From: JACWAE01 sp963847595
Lineage (GTDB): Bacteria; Chloroflexota; Dehalococcoidia; SZUA-161
Assembly: GCA_963847595.1 (NCBI GenBank)
Contig: CAWKAJ010000001.1
Span: 744,001 to 808,000, forward strand
Reading direction: 5' to 3'
Length of the DNA stretch: 64,000 bases
A program made the position numbers and the translations under genes. The notes under the pieces were generated by a model that did not search any database, was not told the origin of the DNA, and worked only from the letters and a program-made list of their open reading frames with translations. Below are positions 1 through 7,515 of the stretch, piece by piece. Within the stretch, counting starts at the first letter, position 1. Each line of letters starts with the position of its first letter.

Positions 1-134
1 GACAGGCCATAGAGAAGGAGCGCTTCGTGACTATAACCCCATCAACCTACAAGCTCCTCATCGAGGCCCACGATTTCTTCCCCGGCTTGTTCAGCAAGCA
101 ACTACTCAGCAGACTGCGCCCGTATTTTAAATAG
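1..134 (+). CDS. C-terminal end of a short-chain dehydrogenase (partial)
   Basis: The window opens inside this gene. The last 43 codons are readable in the frame whose codons start at multiples of 3, ending with TAG at 132-134. The tail contains TITPSTYKLL and FFPGLFSKQLLSR. A basic patch, then an ITP-type strand, then a hydrophobic helix ending in a basic tail is the usual end of the SDR subgroup with a C-terminal membrane-associating helix. No catalytic motif is inside the window, so the family call rests on the tail alone. The end overlaps the stop of the convergent LysR gene by 8 bp. Confidence 0.55.
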   Translation, partial: QAIEKERFVTITPSTYKLLIEAHDFFPGLFSKQLLSRLRPYFK

Positions 135-1029
135 CGTGTGCTGCCCTCGCCTGAGTGAAGGCGATGAACTCGCCGAGCAGGCGCGAGACTACCCTTTCCT
201 TGCGGTAAACGCAGTAGAAGTCGCGTCTCAGCTCCAACCCCTCCACAGCCACCTGTTTGACCAGCCCCAGAGCCAGGCTCTTCTTAATCGCCAGGTCGGA
301 TATGAAGGCGATGCCCACCCCCGCCTCTACGGCAGAGACCACAGCCTGGCTTGTGCCCAGCACCAGGTTCGTTGACAGCTTCTCTATATCGACTCCAGCC
401 TTTGCCAGGAGCGATTTGAGGCTGCGCTGCGTGCCCGAGGTCTCCTCCCGGAAGATGAGTGGCTCCCCATCCAGCTCCATCAGGGATATCCTTTTTCTCT
501 TAGCGAAGGGGTGCTCCGGGAAAACGATGAGCACTATCTCGTCCTCCGCTACCTTGAAATAGTCCAGCTCCTTGCCTTCAGGCGTTGTGCCGCAGAACCC
601 CAGGTCATAAGCGCCGCTTTGTACACCTGAAATGACGGTTAGAGAATCTGAGACATCAACGCGTGCCCCCACAGAAGGATGCAGCGCTTTAAACTCCCCC
701 AGAATAGGCGGAAGAAGGATTTCGCCTGGGATAGTGCTGGCAGCTATGATAATATTGCCCGTAACCTCCTCGCGGAGTTGGTCGAGGTCGCGCATCAGAC
801 GTACCTGCTCTTTTTCCACAACCTCAGCAAAACGGACCAAACGCTTCCCGGCATCGGTCAGCTTAATTGTCTTCTGCCCCCGGTCTATCAGGCGGACGCC
901 GAGATCGCGTTCCAGCTTTTGAATCTGAAAGGATACAGCAGGCTGGCTGATGGACAATCTCTTGGCTACCTCGGAGAAGCTCCCCAGCCTCACCACCTCC
1001 AGATAAGTCTTCAAGTATTCGAGATTCAT
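127..1029 (-). CDS. LysR-family transcriptional regulator
   Basis: A 300-residue protein of typical LysR length. Residues 1-60 form the winged helix-turn-helix (MNLEYLKTYLEVVRLGSFSE, then AKRLSISQPAVSFQIQKLE). Residues ~90-295 are the periplasmic-binding-like effector domain (IIAASTIPGEILLP, DLGFCGTTP, VEAGVGIAFISDLA). The ATG at 1029 is preferred because GGAGGTG lies just before it; an in-frame ATG at 1041 sits inside that ribosome-binding region. It is divergent from the dehydratase/activase operon starting at 1308, so it may control that operon, but no operator was proven. The effector is unknown; the domain resembles the CysB/CbbR group. Confidence 0.93.
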   Translation of the reverse strand: MNLEYLKTYLEVVRLGSFSEVAKRLSISQPAVSFQIQKLERDLGVRLIDRGQKTIKLTDAGKRLVRFAEVVEKEQVRLMRDLDQLREEVTGNIIIAASTIPGEILLPPILGEFKALHPSVGARVDVSDSLTVISGVQSGAYDLGFCGTTPEGKELDYFKVAEDEIVLIVFPEHPFAKRKRISLMELDGEPLIFREETSGTQRSLKSLLAKAGVDIEKLSTNLVLGTSQAVVSAVEAGVGIAFISDLAIKKSLALGLVKQVAVEGLELRRDFYCVYRKERVVSRLLGEFIAFTQARAAHAI

Positions 1030-1059
1030 AATCACCTCCATTAATCCTGTTTAGACACA

Positions 1060-1153
1060 GGGAAGTGCAGAGGGGCAGAGCCCCTTTGCCAGGGGTTTGG
1101 GGGTGTCCCCCCATTTCCCTATTCCCCCAAGACTGGGGGACACAGGGGGTTGA
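1060..1153 (+). repeat. Triple-hairpin intergenic element, copy 1 of 7
   Basis: About 95 bp of repeated sequence that folds as three short hairpins in series: GGGGC-AGA-GCCCC, then GGGGG-TGT-CCCCC, then CCCCC-AAGACT-GGGGG, ending in AGGGGGTTG. Related copies lie at 4134, 21146, 33070, 36157, 40201 and 46812, all in the same orientation. This copy lies between the divergent LysR and dehydratase genes. Confidence 0.9.
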
Positions 1154-1190
1154 AAGACTCTTTCAAACATTAGCATAAATAAATTTTATC

Positions 1191-1219
1191 TTGCGCAACA
1201 ATAACTCTTATGGTACAAT
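1191..1219 (+). promoter_or_regulatory. Likely sigma-70-type promoter for the dehydratase/activase operon
   Basis: TTGCGC at 1191-1196 is followed after 17 bp by TACAAT at 1214-1219. The spacing is ideal and the -10 differs from consensus by one base. It lies about 90 bp before the ATG at 1308, in an AT-rich stretch between repeat copy 1 and the operon. Confidence 0.55.
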
Positions 1220-1307
1220 CAACTGTGGACATTTTAGAGCATGGGCAGAGAACAGGCAAGTCCCAGCCTCAATTGGCAAAAAAATAAACTGAAGGAGTAC
1301 CAGACAA

Positions 1308-2585
1308 ATGACGACAGATAACAGACAAATGTGGGCCGAGTTAGGGATAGACCTCAAGAAACACGATATGCTGATGAATGCCTTACCACCTATTTACAAA
1401 GAAATTTACCTTTCCCAGAAGAACCGCCCTCAGGGCATGGGCTTCTTCGACTTCGTTGTGGGCGATATTCACGGCATCAGGGTACAGGAGCTAAGGCAGC
1501 ATGCCAAGAACGGCACCATAGTGGTCGCTACCTACTGCGTGTTCGTGCCCGATGAGATTGTCCTGGCCGCCGATGCTATCCCTGTGGGGCTGTGTGCAGG
1601 GACACAGTTCTCAGTGCCCATAGCCGAGGAGGTCCTTCCCCGCAACACCTGCGCACTTATCAAATCGTCTTTTGGCTTCAAGTTGGGGCGCATCTGCCCC
1701 TATGTCCAGGCAAGCCACCTCATCGTTGGCGAGACCACCTGCGACGGCAAGAAGAAGATGTTTGAGATCCTGGCTGAATACCACCCCGTCTACATTATGG
1801 AGGTACCCAATAAGAAAACTCAGCGCAGCCGTGACCTGTGGCGGGGAGAGGTATTGGCCTTCAAGGAAGTGATCGAGAAACAAACCGGCAACAAGATAAC
1901 TGCAGACAAGCTATTAAAGTCCACCAAGCTGGTCAATGAGCGCCGCCGTGCCCTGCAGCGCCTGTACAACACTCGGAAGGCCAACCCTGTGCCTATAAGC
2001 GGCAAAGACGCTTTGTTGGTGACCCAGGTAGCTTTCTACGATGACATTTCGCGCTGCATCAAGCAGGTCAACGCTCTATGTGATGAAGTGGAAAAACGAG
2101 TCGCTAACGGTGAAGGCGTTTTCCCTGCCAACGCTCCGCGCATCCTTATCTCGGGCAGCCCTATGGCCATCCCCAACTGGAAGCTGCATCACATTCTGGA
2201 GACAGCGGGGGCTGCCGTAGTCTGTGAGGAGTCATGCACGGGCACCCGGAACTTCAGCGACCTGGTCCCTGAGAAAGGAGGCACAGTAGAGGAGCAGATA
2301 AAAGCCATCGCTGATCGCTATATGCAGATACACTGTGCTTGCTTTACCCCCAACGAAGAGCGCCTTGACGATATTGTAAGGCTTGCCAGGGAATACAAAG
2401 TCGATGGCGTGGTGCACTACAACCTACAGTTCTGCCACACCTACGCCAACGAAGCTGTCAAGGTCGAGAAGACCTTAGAAAAGGCGGGCATCCCCTTGCT
2501 GCGTGTGGAAACCGATTACAGCGATGAGGATGCGGGGCAACTGAGGACCAGGGTCGATGCCTTCCTGGAAATGATACGCCGATGA
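1308..2585 (+). CDS. 2-hydroxyacyl-CoA dehydratase D-family protein, double-cubane-cluster-like
   Basis: A 425-residue protein of the HgdB/BadD/FldC superfamily. Visible cysteines include C77 (ATYCVF), C96 (VGLCAG), C115 (RNTCALIKS), C130 (GRICPY), C145 (ETTCDGKKK), and later ones in EESCTGT and QFCHTYAN. ETTCDGKKKMFE is a hallmark of the family. Only one such subunit is present, followed by an activase overlapping by ATGA at 2582-2585. Known dehydratases (2-hydroxyglutaryl-CoA, phenyllactyl-CoA) need two subunits, whereas the stand-alone YjiM-like and double-cubane-cluster proteins pair one subunit with an activase. A low-potential double-cubane reductase is therefore more likely than a dehydratase. 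The substrate cannot be read from sequence. Confidence 0.85.
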   Translation: MTTDNRQMWAELGIDLKKHDMLMNALPPIYKEIYLSQKNRPQGMGFFDFVVGDIHGIRVQELRQHAKNGTIVVATYCVFVPDEIVLAADAIPVGLCAGTQFSVPIAEEVLPRNTCALIKSSFGFKLGRICPYVQASHLIVGETTCDGKKKMFEILAEYHPVYIMEVPNKKTQRSRDLWRGEVLAFKEVIEKQTGNKITADKLLKSTKLVNERRRALQRLYNTRKANPVPISGKDALLVTQVAFYDDISRCIKQVNALCDEVEKRVANGEGVFPANAPRILISGSPMAIPNWKLHHILETAGAAVVCEESCTGTRNFSDLVPEKGGTVEEQIKAIADRYMQIHCACFTPNEERLDDIVRLAREYKVDGVVHYNLQFCHTYANEAVKVEKTLEKAGIPLLRVETDYSDEDAGQLRTRVDAFLEMIRR

Positions 2586-3373
2586 TTTGCGCTGGACTGG
2601 ATGTCGGTTCGCGGACCATCGTACTGGTAACGATGGACGGTGGCATCGTGGACTCTGCCATACTAGAGACTGGAACCAACCCTCTTCGGCGGTGTCAGGA
2701 ACTGCTGGAAGCCAGGAGTTATGAGCGGCTTGTAATCACTGGCTATGGTCGGCACCTGGTCTCTTCCGCGCTGGGTGGAGACGTGATGTCTGAAATCAGG
2801 GCGTACGCCGTTGGGGCCAAGCACCTTTATCCAGACTGCCGCACCATCATCGATGTTGGCGGACAGGATAGCAAAGTAACGCTGCTATCCGATGAAGGAG
2901 AAGTGCTGAAATTCGAGATGAATGACCGTTGCGCCGCGGGAAGTGGCAAATTCCTTGAGGTGATGGCAAAGACGTTGGAGGTCAACATCGGAGATTTCGG
3001 CGACCTTGCTCTGAGCGCTTCCGAAGTTGTGCACATCAACAGTCTATGCACTGTCTTTGCAGAATCGGAGGTCGTCTCCCTTATATCGCGTGGGGTAAAA
3101 ACCAGCGCCATCGCTTTGGCATTGCACGAAGCTATCGCCGCTCGTATCGCCAGCATGGTGCGAAGGATAGGGCCCAGGGAAAGGGTCGTTTTCGCCGGTG
3201 GAGCAGCCCTGAACAAATGTCTGCACCGTCTGCTCAGCGAAAAATTAGGCATAGCTATAACAGTACCACTGGAGCCACAAATCGTCGGCGCAATTGGCGC
3301 TGCCCTTGTGGCAAAATCTAGTGGTCATCCTCAGCGGATTAACAAACTCGATTCAGTGCCAAAAGTGATGTAA
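2582..3373 (+). CDS. ATP-dependent activase of the 2-hydroxyacyl-CoA dehydratase type
   Basis: A 263-residue BadF/HgdC-type ASKHA ATPase. GLDVGSRTIVLVTMDGG (residues 5-21) is phosphate loop 1, DVGGQDSKVT is phosphate loop 2, and FAGGAALN is the adenosine-binding region. NDRCAAGSGKFLEVMA and the cysteine in CTVFAESEVVSL are the two conserved cysteines per subunit that hold one [4Fe-4S] cluster at the homodimer interface. Family members drive ATP-dependent electron injection into the partner iron-sulfur protein. The start overlaps the stop of the upstream dehydratase-like gene (ATGA), which indicates translational coupling and a dedicated pair. Confidence 0.93.
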   Translation: MICAGLDVGSRTIVLVTMDGGIVDSAILETGTNPLRRCQELLEARSYERLVITGYGRHLVSSALGGDVMSEIRAYAVGAKHLYPDCRTIIDVGGQDSKVTLLSDEGEVLKFEMNDRCAAGSGKFLEVMAKTLEVNIGDFGDLALSASEVVHINSLCTVFAESEVVSLISRGVKTSAIALALHEAIAARIASMVRRIGPRERVVFAGGAALNKCLHRLLSEKLGIAITVPLEPQIVGAIGAALVAKSSGHPQRINKLDSVPKVM

Positions 3374-3470
3374 AATCAGGAAGTATATTCCCCTTGCAGG
3401 CAATGGGCTTTATATCGGCTGTAAAAGACCCCAGAATGCGAGAACAAGGGCATTCAAATAGGAGGCACAA

Positions 3471-3845
3471 GTGGCAAGTATCACCGTAGTAATCGGCGAC
3501 CCGCCGTATGGAAAAGAAAGGGCTTATACCGCACTCAGATTTGTTCTGGCAGCATTGTTTGAAAAGCACACGGTTAACCTCTTCCTCCTTGAGGATGCAG
3601 TCTTCCTCGCCAAGAAAGGGCAGGAGCCCAAAGAGATGCCCAGCTTGTTGGAGCACGAAGCCATGCCCAATTGTGAGGAACTGCTGAAGGCTTGCATTAA
3701 GCAAGGCGTTACGGTAGGAATATGCGGGGTTTGCTGTTCCGAGCGGGCTTTGAAACAGGAGGAATTAGTCGAAGGCTGTCATATCTCCTCCATGAAAAAC
3801 CTCGTGAATTGGGTCGTGAAATCCGACAAGGTGATGTTCTTTTAA
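3471..3845 (+). CDS. DsrE-family sulfur (or selenium) relay protein
   Basis: A 124-residue protein beginning at GTG after AGGAGG. The N-terminal strand VVIGDPPYGKERAYTALRF and the later GVTVGICGVCCSERAL match the DsrE/TusD/YchN fold, in which a cysteine in the second half carries persulfide. Here the site is a CGVCC cluster near residues 85-89, so more than one cysteine could be the carrier. It follows the activase gene by about 100 bp and is followed by the unusual tRNA and selD. This context suits sulfur or selenium delivery, but that role is inferred. Confidence 0.8.
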   Translation: MASITVVIGDPPYGKERAYTALRFVLAALFEKHTVNLFLLEDAVFLAKKGQEPKEMPSLLEHEAMPNCEELLKACIKQGVTVGICGVCCSERALKQEELVEGCHISSMKNLVNWVVKSDKVMFF

Positions 3846-3896
3846 GTCTTTTGACGAACCGCCCTTTGTGGGTGTAGACCAATGCCCGAATTAAGC

Positions 3897-3991
3897 GGGG
3901 GCGATGGAACCGGGTTCCCCCCGGTCTGCAAAACCGGGAGCGGCTCTGACCAAGATGCTGTGATTGGTTCGACTCCAATGCGCCCCCTCCA
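3897..3991 (+). tRNA. tRNA with selenocysteine-tRNA architecture but cysteine (GCA) anticodon and U73
   Basis: Folded by hand. Acceptor stem GGGGGCG (3897-3903) pairs with CGCCCCC (3981-3987). T arm ATTGG/TTCGACT/CCAAT is at 3963-3979, with one unpaired G at 3980 opposite A3904. D arm GGAAC/CGG/GTTCC is at 3906-3918. The anticodon arm has a 6-bp stem CCCGGT/ACCGGG and loop CTGCAAA, giving anticodon GCA at 3928-3930. The variable arm is long (3940-3961, about 7 bp with a bulge and loop GACCA). Discriminator T3988 is followed by encoded CCA. A long variable arm is not found in normal tRNA-Cys. The loop differs from the usual tRNA-Sec loop CTTCAAA by one base. U73 with GCA points to CysRS. It lies 285 bp before selD. 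Confidence 0.85.
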
Positions 3992-4038
3992 GGTAAAATA
4001 CTCAGGATAGGTGTAACGCAACGAAACCCAGTACTGTA

Positions 4039-4060
4039 GGGGCGGTTCGCGAACCGCCCC
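4039..4060. repeat. 22-bp perfect palindrome between the tRNA and selD
   Basis: GGGGCGGTTCG followed by CGAACCGCCCC, a perfect inverted repeat with no spacer. Related half-sites (gaaccgccc) occur at 3855-3863, just before the tRNA. It could form a hairpin in the transcript; there is no T-run, so it is not an obvious terminator. Confidence 0.8.
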
Positions 4061-4133
4061 GTAATTTTGATACTCCAATCTACCCATTTATAGTATACTG
4101 ATAGCTGACCGCTGCCCTCGATCCAGAAAACTT

Positions 4134-4226
4134 GGGGAGTGCAGAGGGGTAAAGCCCCTTTGCTGGGGGTTTGGGGATACCCCCCAATTTTTAAAGTCCC
4201 CCAAGACTGGGGGAAACAGGGGGTTG
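4134..4226 (+). repeat. Triple-hairpin intergenic element, copy 2 of 7
   Basis: Same element as at 1060-1153, lying between the 22-bp palindrome and selD. The first hairpin here is GGGGT-AAA-GCCCC (one G-T pair). The remaining two hairpins are conserved. Confidence 0.9.
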
Positions 4227-4275
4227 ATGAAAAAGTTATTTCGTAATACCCTAGACCTGAAAGGTGGTGAATCAG

Positions 4276-5343
4276 ATGGCCAATGCGAGGAATCCTCGTC
4301 TCACCGAGACCGTCCACGGCGCGGGCTGAGCCTGCAAGATAGGTCCGGGTAACCTGGCGAAGGCTTTAGAGGGGCTGCCTCTCATCTCAGACCCCAACCT
4401 CATCATGGGCATGGAGAGGTCTGAGGACGCCGGCGTGTACAAGCTGCGCGACGACCTGGCCATAATTCAGACTGTGGACTTCTTCACTCCCATAGTGGAC
4501 GACCCCTACACCTTCGGCCAGATCGCCACAGTCAATGCCCTGAGCGATGTCTACGCCAAGGGCGGCAGGCCGCTCACTGCCCTGAACATCGTCTGCTTCC
4601 CCGTAAAGACCATGGACATCTCCATATTGCGCGAGATACTGACAGGCGGACTGGACAAGATGCGCGAGGCTGGAGTGGTGCTGGTGGGCGGGCACAGTGT
4701 GGAAGACAACGAGCTGAAGTACGGCCTCTCCGTCACCGGCGTCATCCACCCCGACAGGATAATCATGAACCAGGGTGCAAAGGCAGGCGATAAGCTCATC
4801 CTGACCAAGCCTCTGGGCACAGGCATCATCAGCACTGCCCTCAAGGGCGGCGAGGCCAGCGAGCAGGCTGTGGCCAAGTCCGTGAGCAGCATGGCCACCC
4901 TCAACAAAAAGGCTTCCGAGCTGATGCTCACCGTTGATGTTCATGCCTGCACCGATGTCACCGGATTCGGGCTGCTGGGCCATGCCTGCGAGATGATAGA
5001 GGGTACAGACGTAGGCATGATAATTCACTCGGATGCAGTCCCCTATTTCCCCGAGGCCAAAGAGTACGCAGAGAGAGGCTTTGTGCCCGGCGGCACGGCC
5101 CGCAACAGGGATTTCCGCATCAAGATGGTTGAGATAGACAAAAATGTTTCCAAGGTCATGGTGGACATACTCTTCGACCCTCAGACCTCCGGCGGTCTGC
5201 TCATATCAGTGCCTGCCGCAGACGCTGAACCCCTGCTCAAACGCATGCGTCGCGAGGGCATCGTAGACGCCGCTATCATCGGAGAGGTAGTAGCAAAGCC
5301 CAGAGGCAGGATAGCGGTCAGGGGTGAAAGTACGCAAGCATGA
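4276..5343 (+). CDS. selD: Selenide, water dikinase (selenophosphate synthase), itself a selenoprotein
   Basis: Makes selenophosphate, the selenium donor for selenocysteine, from selenide and ATP. Reading from ATG 4276 through the in-frame TGA at 4327-4329 gives HGAGUACKIGPGNLAKAL, the exact catalytic N-terminus of SelD with selenocysteine (U18) where other species use cysteine, followed by the conserved lysine. The downstream reading is typical: TVDFFTPIVDDPYTFGQIA, ALSDVYAKGG, VLVGGHSVED, DVTGFGLLGHA, DPQTSGGLL. Total length is 355 residues, normal for the family. A gene call starting at ATG 4405 would lose the active site. Just after the UGA, GCCU/AGGC and AGGU/ACCU stems with a CCGGGUA loop form a SECIS-like hairpin. 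Confidence 0.96.
4327..4367 (+). promoter_or_regulatory. UGA selenocysteine codon and candidate bacterial SECIS hairpin in selD
   Basis: Counting U of UGA as 1, the lower stem pairs G4-U7 (GCCU) with AGGC at 35-38 and the upper stem pairs 15-18 (AGGU) with 26-29 (ACCU). The apical loop CCGGGUA carries G23 and U24, the loop positions reported as important in the E. coli fdhF element. It was folded by eye, not by an energy program. Confidence 0.6.
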
Positions 5344-5395
5344 CGTCCCGTAGCGGTTTGAAATCGGAAAGAAGCACAAAGCCAAGGAAAACGGC

Positions 5396-6031
5396 ATGGA
5401 CAAGGATAAGATAGAGGAACACAACGTTAAGAGATTCAATAAATGGGCTGGCAGCTATGATACCGGTATTATAAATGTCTTTTTCAAAATGTGTTACAGG
5501 AAAATCCGTCCGCTACTACATCTTCAGGATGGAATGAAACTGCTGGATGTAGGATGCGGAACAGGGGGTTTGCTTAAGGAGTTATCCGGCTCCGGCAAAG
5601 AATTGAATCTGTATGGCATTGATTTATCCCCGGAAATGATCAATGCCGCGAGAGTAAAATTGAAAGATGAGAAACACACTGAGCTTTATGAGGGGTCTGC
5701 AGCGGATTTACCTTTCCAGTCAAATTTCTTCGACTACGTTGTGTGCATGAATTCATTGCATCATCATGCCAACCCGAATCAATCACTGGTCGAGATGACA
5801 CGAGTTCTTAAGCCCGGTGGTGTGATGATACTTATGGACGGCTTCGTAGACTCGATTGTGCGAAAAGTATTTTCCCGGGCCGCTAATATCTTGCGAAACG
5901 AGGGCAAGGTTCACAGATTCAAAAGGGCTGGATTGCAGCGCATTTTCCTCAGTCTGGGATATGAATCTATAACACAGCAAACATTTTTATTCTTCATGCT
6001 TATTACTTGTGGGACCAAGGCTAGAGTATAG
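5396..6031 (+). CDS. Class I SAM-dependent methyltransferase (paralog A)
   Basis: A 211-residue methyltransferase of the UbiE/Methyltransf_11 type. Motif I is LLDVGCGTGGLLKEL (~50-64). The acidic loop follows LYGIDLSPEMINAARVKL, then GSAADLPFQSNFFDYVVCMN (motif II) and VLKPGGVMILMDGF (motif III). The substrate is unknown. A second copy at 8466-9101 is nearly identical in its first two thirds. The gene starts 52 bp after selD but has weak ribosome-binding sequence. The C-terminal part (VRKVFSRAANIL, YESITQQTFLFFMLITCGTK) is hydrophobic and shared only with the paralog within this window. Confidence 0.88.
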   Translation: MDKDKIEEHNVKRFNKWAGSYDTGIINVFFKMCYRKIRPLLHLQDGMKLLDVGCGTGGLLKELSGSGKELNLYGIDLSPEMINAARVKLKDEKHTELYEGSAADLPFQSNFFDYVVCMNSLHHHANPNQSLVEMTRVLKPGGVMILMDGFVDSIVRKVFSRAANILRNEGKVHRFKRAGLQRIFLSLGYESITQQTFLFFMLITCGTKARV

Positions 6032-6060
6032 AAGAAACACATAAGGCATATCTACACGAT

Positions 6061-6088
6061 GTAGGGGCTCAAAATTTTGAGCCCCTAC
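6061..6088. repeat. 28-bp perfect palindrome downstream of methyltransferase A
   Basis: GTAGGGGCTCAAAA followed by its exact reverse complement TTTTGAGCCCCTAC. It begins 29 bp after the methyltransferase stop. It could act as a transcription terminator for the + strand or be a mobile palindromic unit. The rest of the gap (6089-6301) shows no convincing gene. Confidence 0.85.
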
Positions 6089-6301
6089 TTGTAGCGTCTG
6101 CCGCTCCCGTGGCGACGAGCACCTGTCTTCGCAGATGTTCCACAATGCACCGCTACCTTTCAGCTTCAAAATACCGCATATTACGCTAACCAACCATGGG
6201 CGAGCTTAGTTGAATCACACGATAGGAGTATGATGTGATATGATTCGGGACAGCATAAAGCACCACAGAGCGATGATGGTTTATTGTTGGTCAAATACCC
6301 A

Positions 6302-7333
6302 TTACTTCCCACCGATGGCATAGATTTTACCATCTTCGCAGCCCACATAAATGGTGCCATTCGCCCCAATGGCTGGCGAGTCAATACCGCCTCCTGTTGT
6401 ATAGCTCCATTTAAAGGAACCATCGGGATTTATGGCATAGAGTTTATGGTCAAAAGAGCCCACATATATGGTGCCATCAGCCCCGACATCTGGTGAAGAG
6501 GAAAGAATATTGCCTCCTGTCGTGTAGCTCCATTTAAAGGAACCATCGGGATTTATGGCATAGAGTTTATGGTCAAAAGAGCCCACATATATGGTGCCAT
6601 CAGCCCCTATAGATGGTGACGACTCAATACCTCCTGTTTCATAGCTCCATTTAAAGGAACCATCGGGATTTATGGCATAGAGTTTATCACCAGAGCCCAC
6701 ATATATGGTGCCATCAGCCCCGACGGCTGGTGAGGAGGAAGTAATATCGCCCTCTGTCGTGTAGCTCCATTTAAAGGAACCATCGGGATTTATGGCATAG
6801 AGTTTACTATCACTAGAGTTCACATCCATAGAGCCCACATATATGGTGCCATCAGCCCCGACAGCTGGCGGGGAGAAAAGAATATCTCCTGTTTTACAGC
6901 TCCATTTAAAGGAACCATCGGGATTTATGGCATAGACTTCACCATCTGCGCAGCCCACATATATGGTGCCATCAGTCCCTACAGATGGTGATGACCAAAT
7001 ATTTCCTGTCTTGTAGCTCCATTTAAAGGAACCATCGGGATTTATGGCATAGAGTTTACTGTCAAAAGAGCCCACATATATGGTGCCATCGGAAGCAATA
7101 GCTGGTGAAGACTCAATTGGGCCTACGATAGTGTAGACCCACTTAATATCAGAAGTTGCAGACCCACTATATGTGCTTCTGCCAGTATGCTGGGAGTCGT
7201 GCTTGAACATAGGCCAGGGGCTACTCCCGAGTACTGGGGTGGTGGCGGGCGAAGAATGGACACACGATATTACCGAGATGAGTAGGCTCAACAATAGAAC
7301 TGCCACAAATATTCTCATCAGAAACTTGGCCAT
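6302..7333 (-). CDS. Secreted beta-propeller (PQQ-like repeat) lipoprotein
   Basis: A 343-residue protein, started at the ATG preceded by GGGAG (codon 5 of the longest frame). An N-terminal hydrophobic segment (MRIFVAVLLLSLLISVISC) ends in a lipobox cysteine, so lipid anchoring outside the membrane is predicted. The body is six near-identical blocks built on YAINPDGSFKWS plus a last partial one (YAIGGK). Each block begins DGTIYVG, as in PQQ-dependent dehydrogenase propellers. There are no dehydrogenase catalytic residues, so this is a binding or scaffold propeller. The blocks are also close to identical at DNA level, suggesting recent expansion or gene conversion. Confidence 0.9.
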   Translation of the reverse strand: MAKFLMRIFVAVLLLSLLISVISCVHSSPATTPVLGSSPWPMFKHDSQHTGRSTYSGSATSDIKWVYTIVGPIESSPAIASDGTIYVGSFDSKLYAINPDGSFKWSYKTGNIWSSPSVGTDGTIYVGCADGEVYAINPDGSFKWSCKTGDILFSPPAVGADGTIYVGSMDVNSSDSKLYAINPDGSFKWSYTTEGDITSSSPAVGADGTIYVGSGDKLYAINPDGSFKWSYETGGIESSPSIGADGTIYVGSFDHKLYAINPDGSFKWSYTTGGNILSSSPDVGADGTIYVGSFDHKLYAINPDGSFKWSYTTGGGIDSPAIGANGTIYVGCEDGKIYAIGGK

Positions 7334-7515
7334 TTCGACTCCCAATATGCTGTAGGCTCATTTCTTGCGACATTCTACTACGATTTATTTGCTAGCACAA
7401 GATGGAAACTAAGCATGGGATGGCCCCGGGGTGCGCGGATATAGGCGGTGGTGCCGAGCGCTGATTTTGACAGGAGCCACGACGCTACACTCCGGATTCC
7501 TGCTGGCGCGGGAAC

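Noticed and set aside
863..1114. Minus-strand ORF beginning in repeat copy 1
   Set aside because: It is created by the GC-rich hairpin repeat and overlaps LysR in another frame.
3926..3932. Reading the tRNA anticodon as UCA, as in normal tRNA-Sec
   Set aside because: The loop bases given are CTGCAAA; only a base change at 3928 (G to T) would make TCA. Kept as a possible read error to check, not as the call.
3709..4317. 202-codon minus-strand ORF across the tRNA and repeat copy 2
   Set aside because: It runs antisense through a tRNA, a palindrome and a repeat, with no domain or ribosome-binding site.
4405..5343. Short SelD start at ATG 4405
   Set aside because: It would lack the catalytic Sec/Lys N-terminus; reading through UGA from 4276 gives the complete family sequence.
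6302..7333. Possible CRISPR array from near-identical ~100-bp blocks
   Set aside because: The blocks are in-frame coding repeats of a beta-propeller protein.
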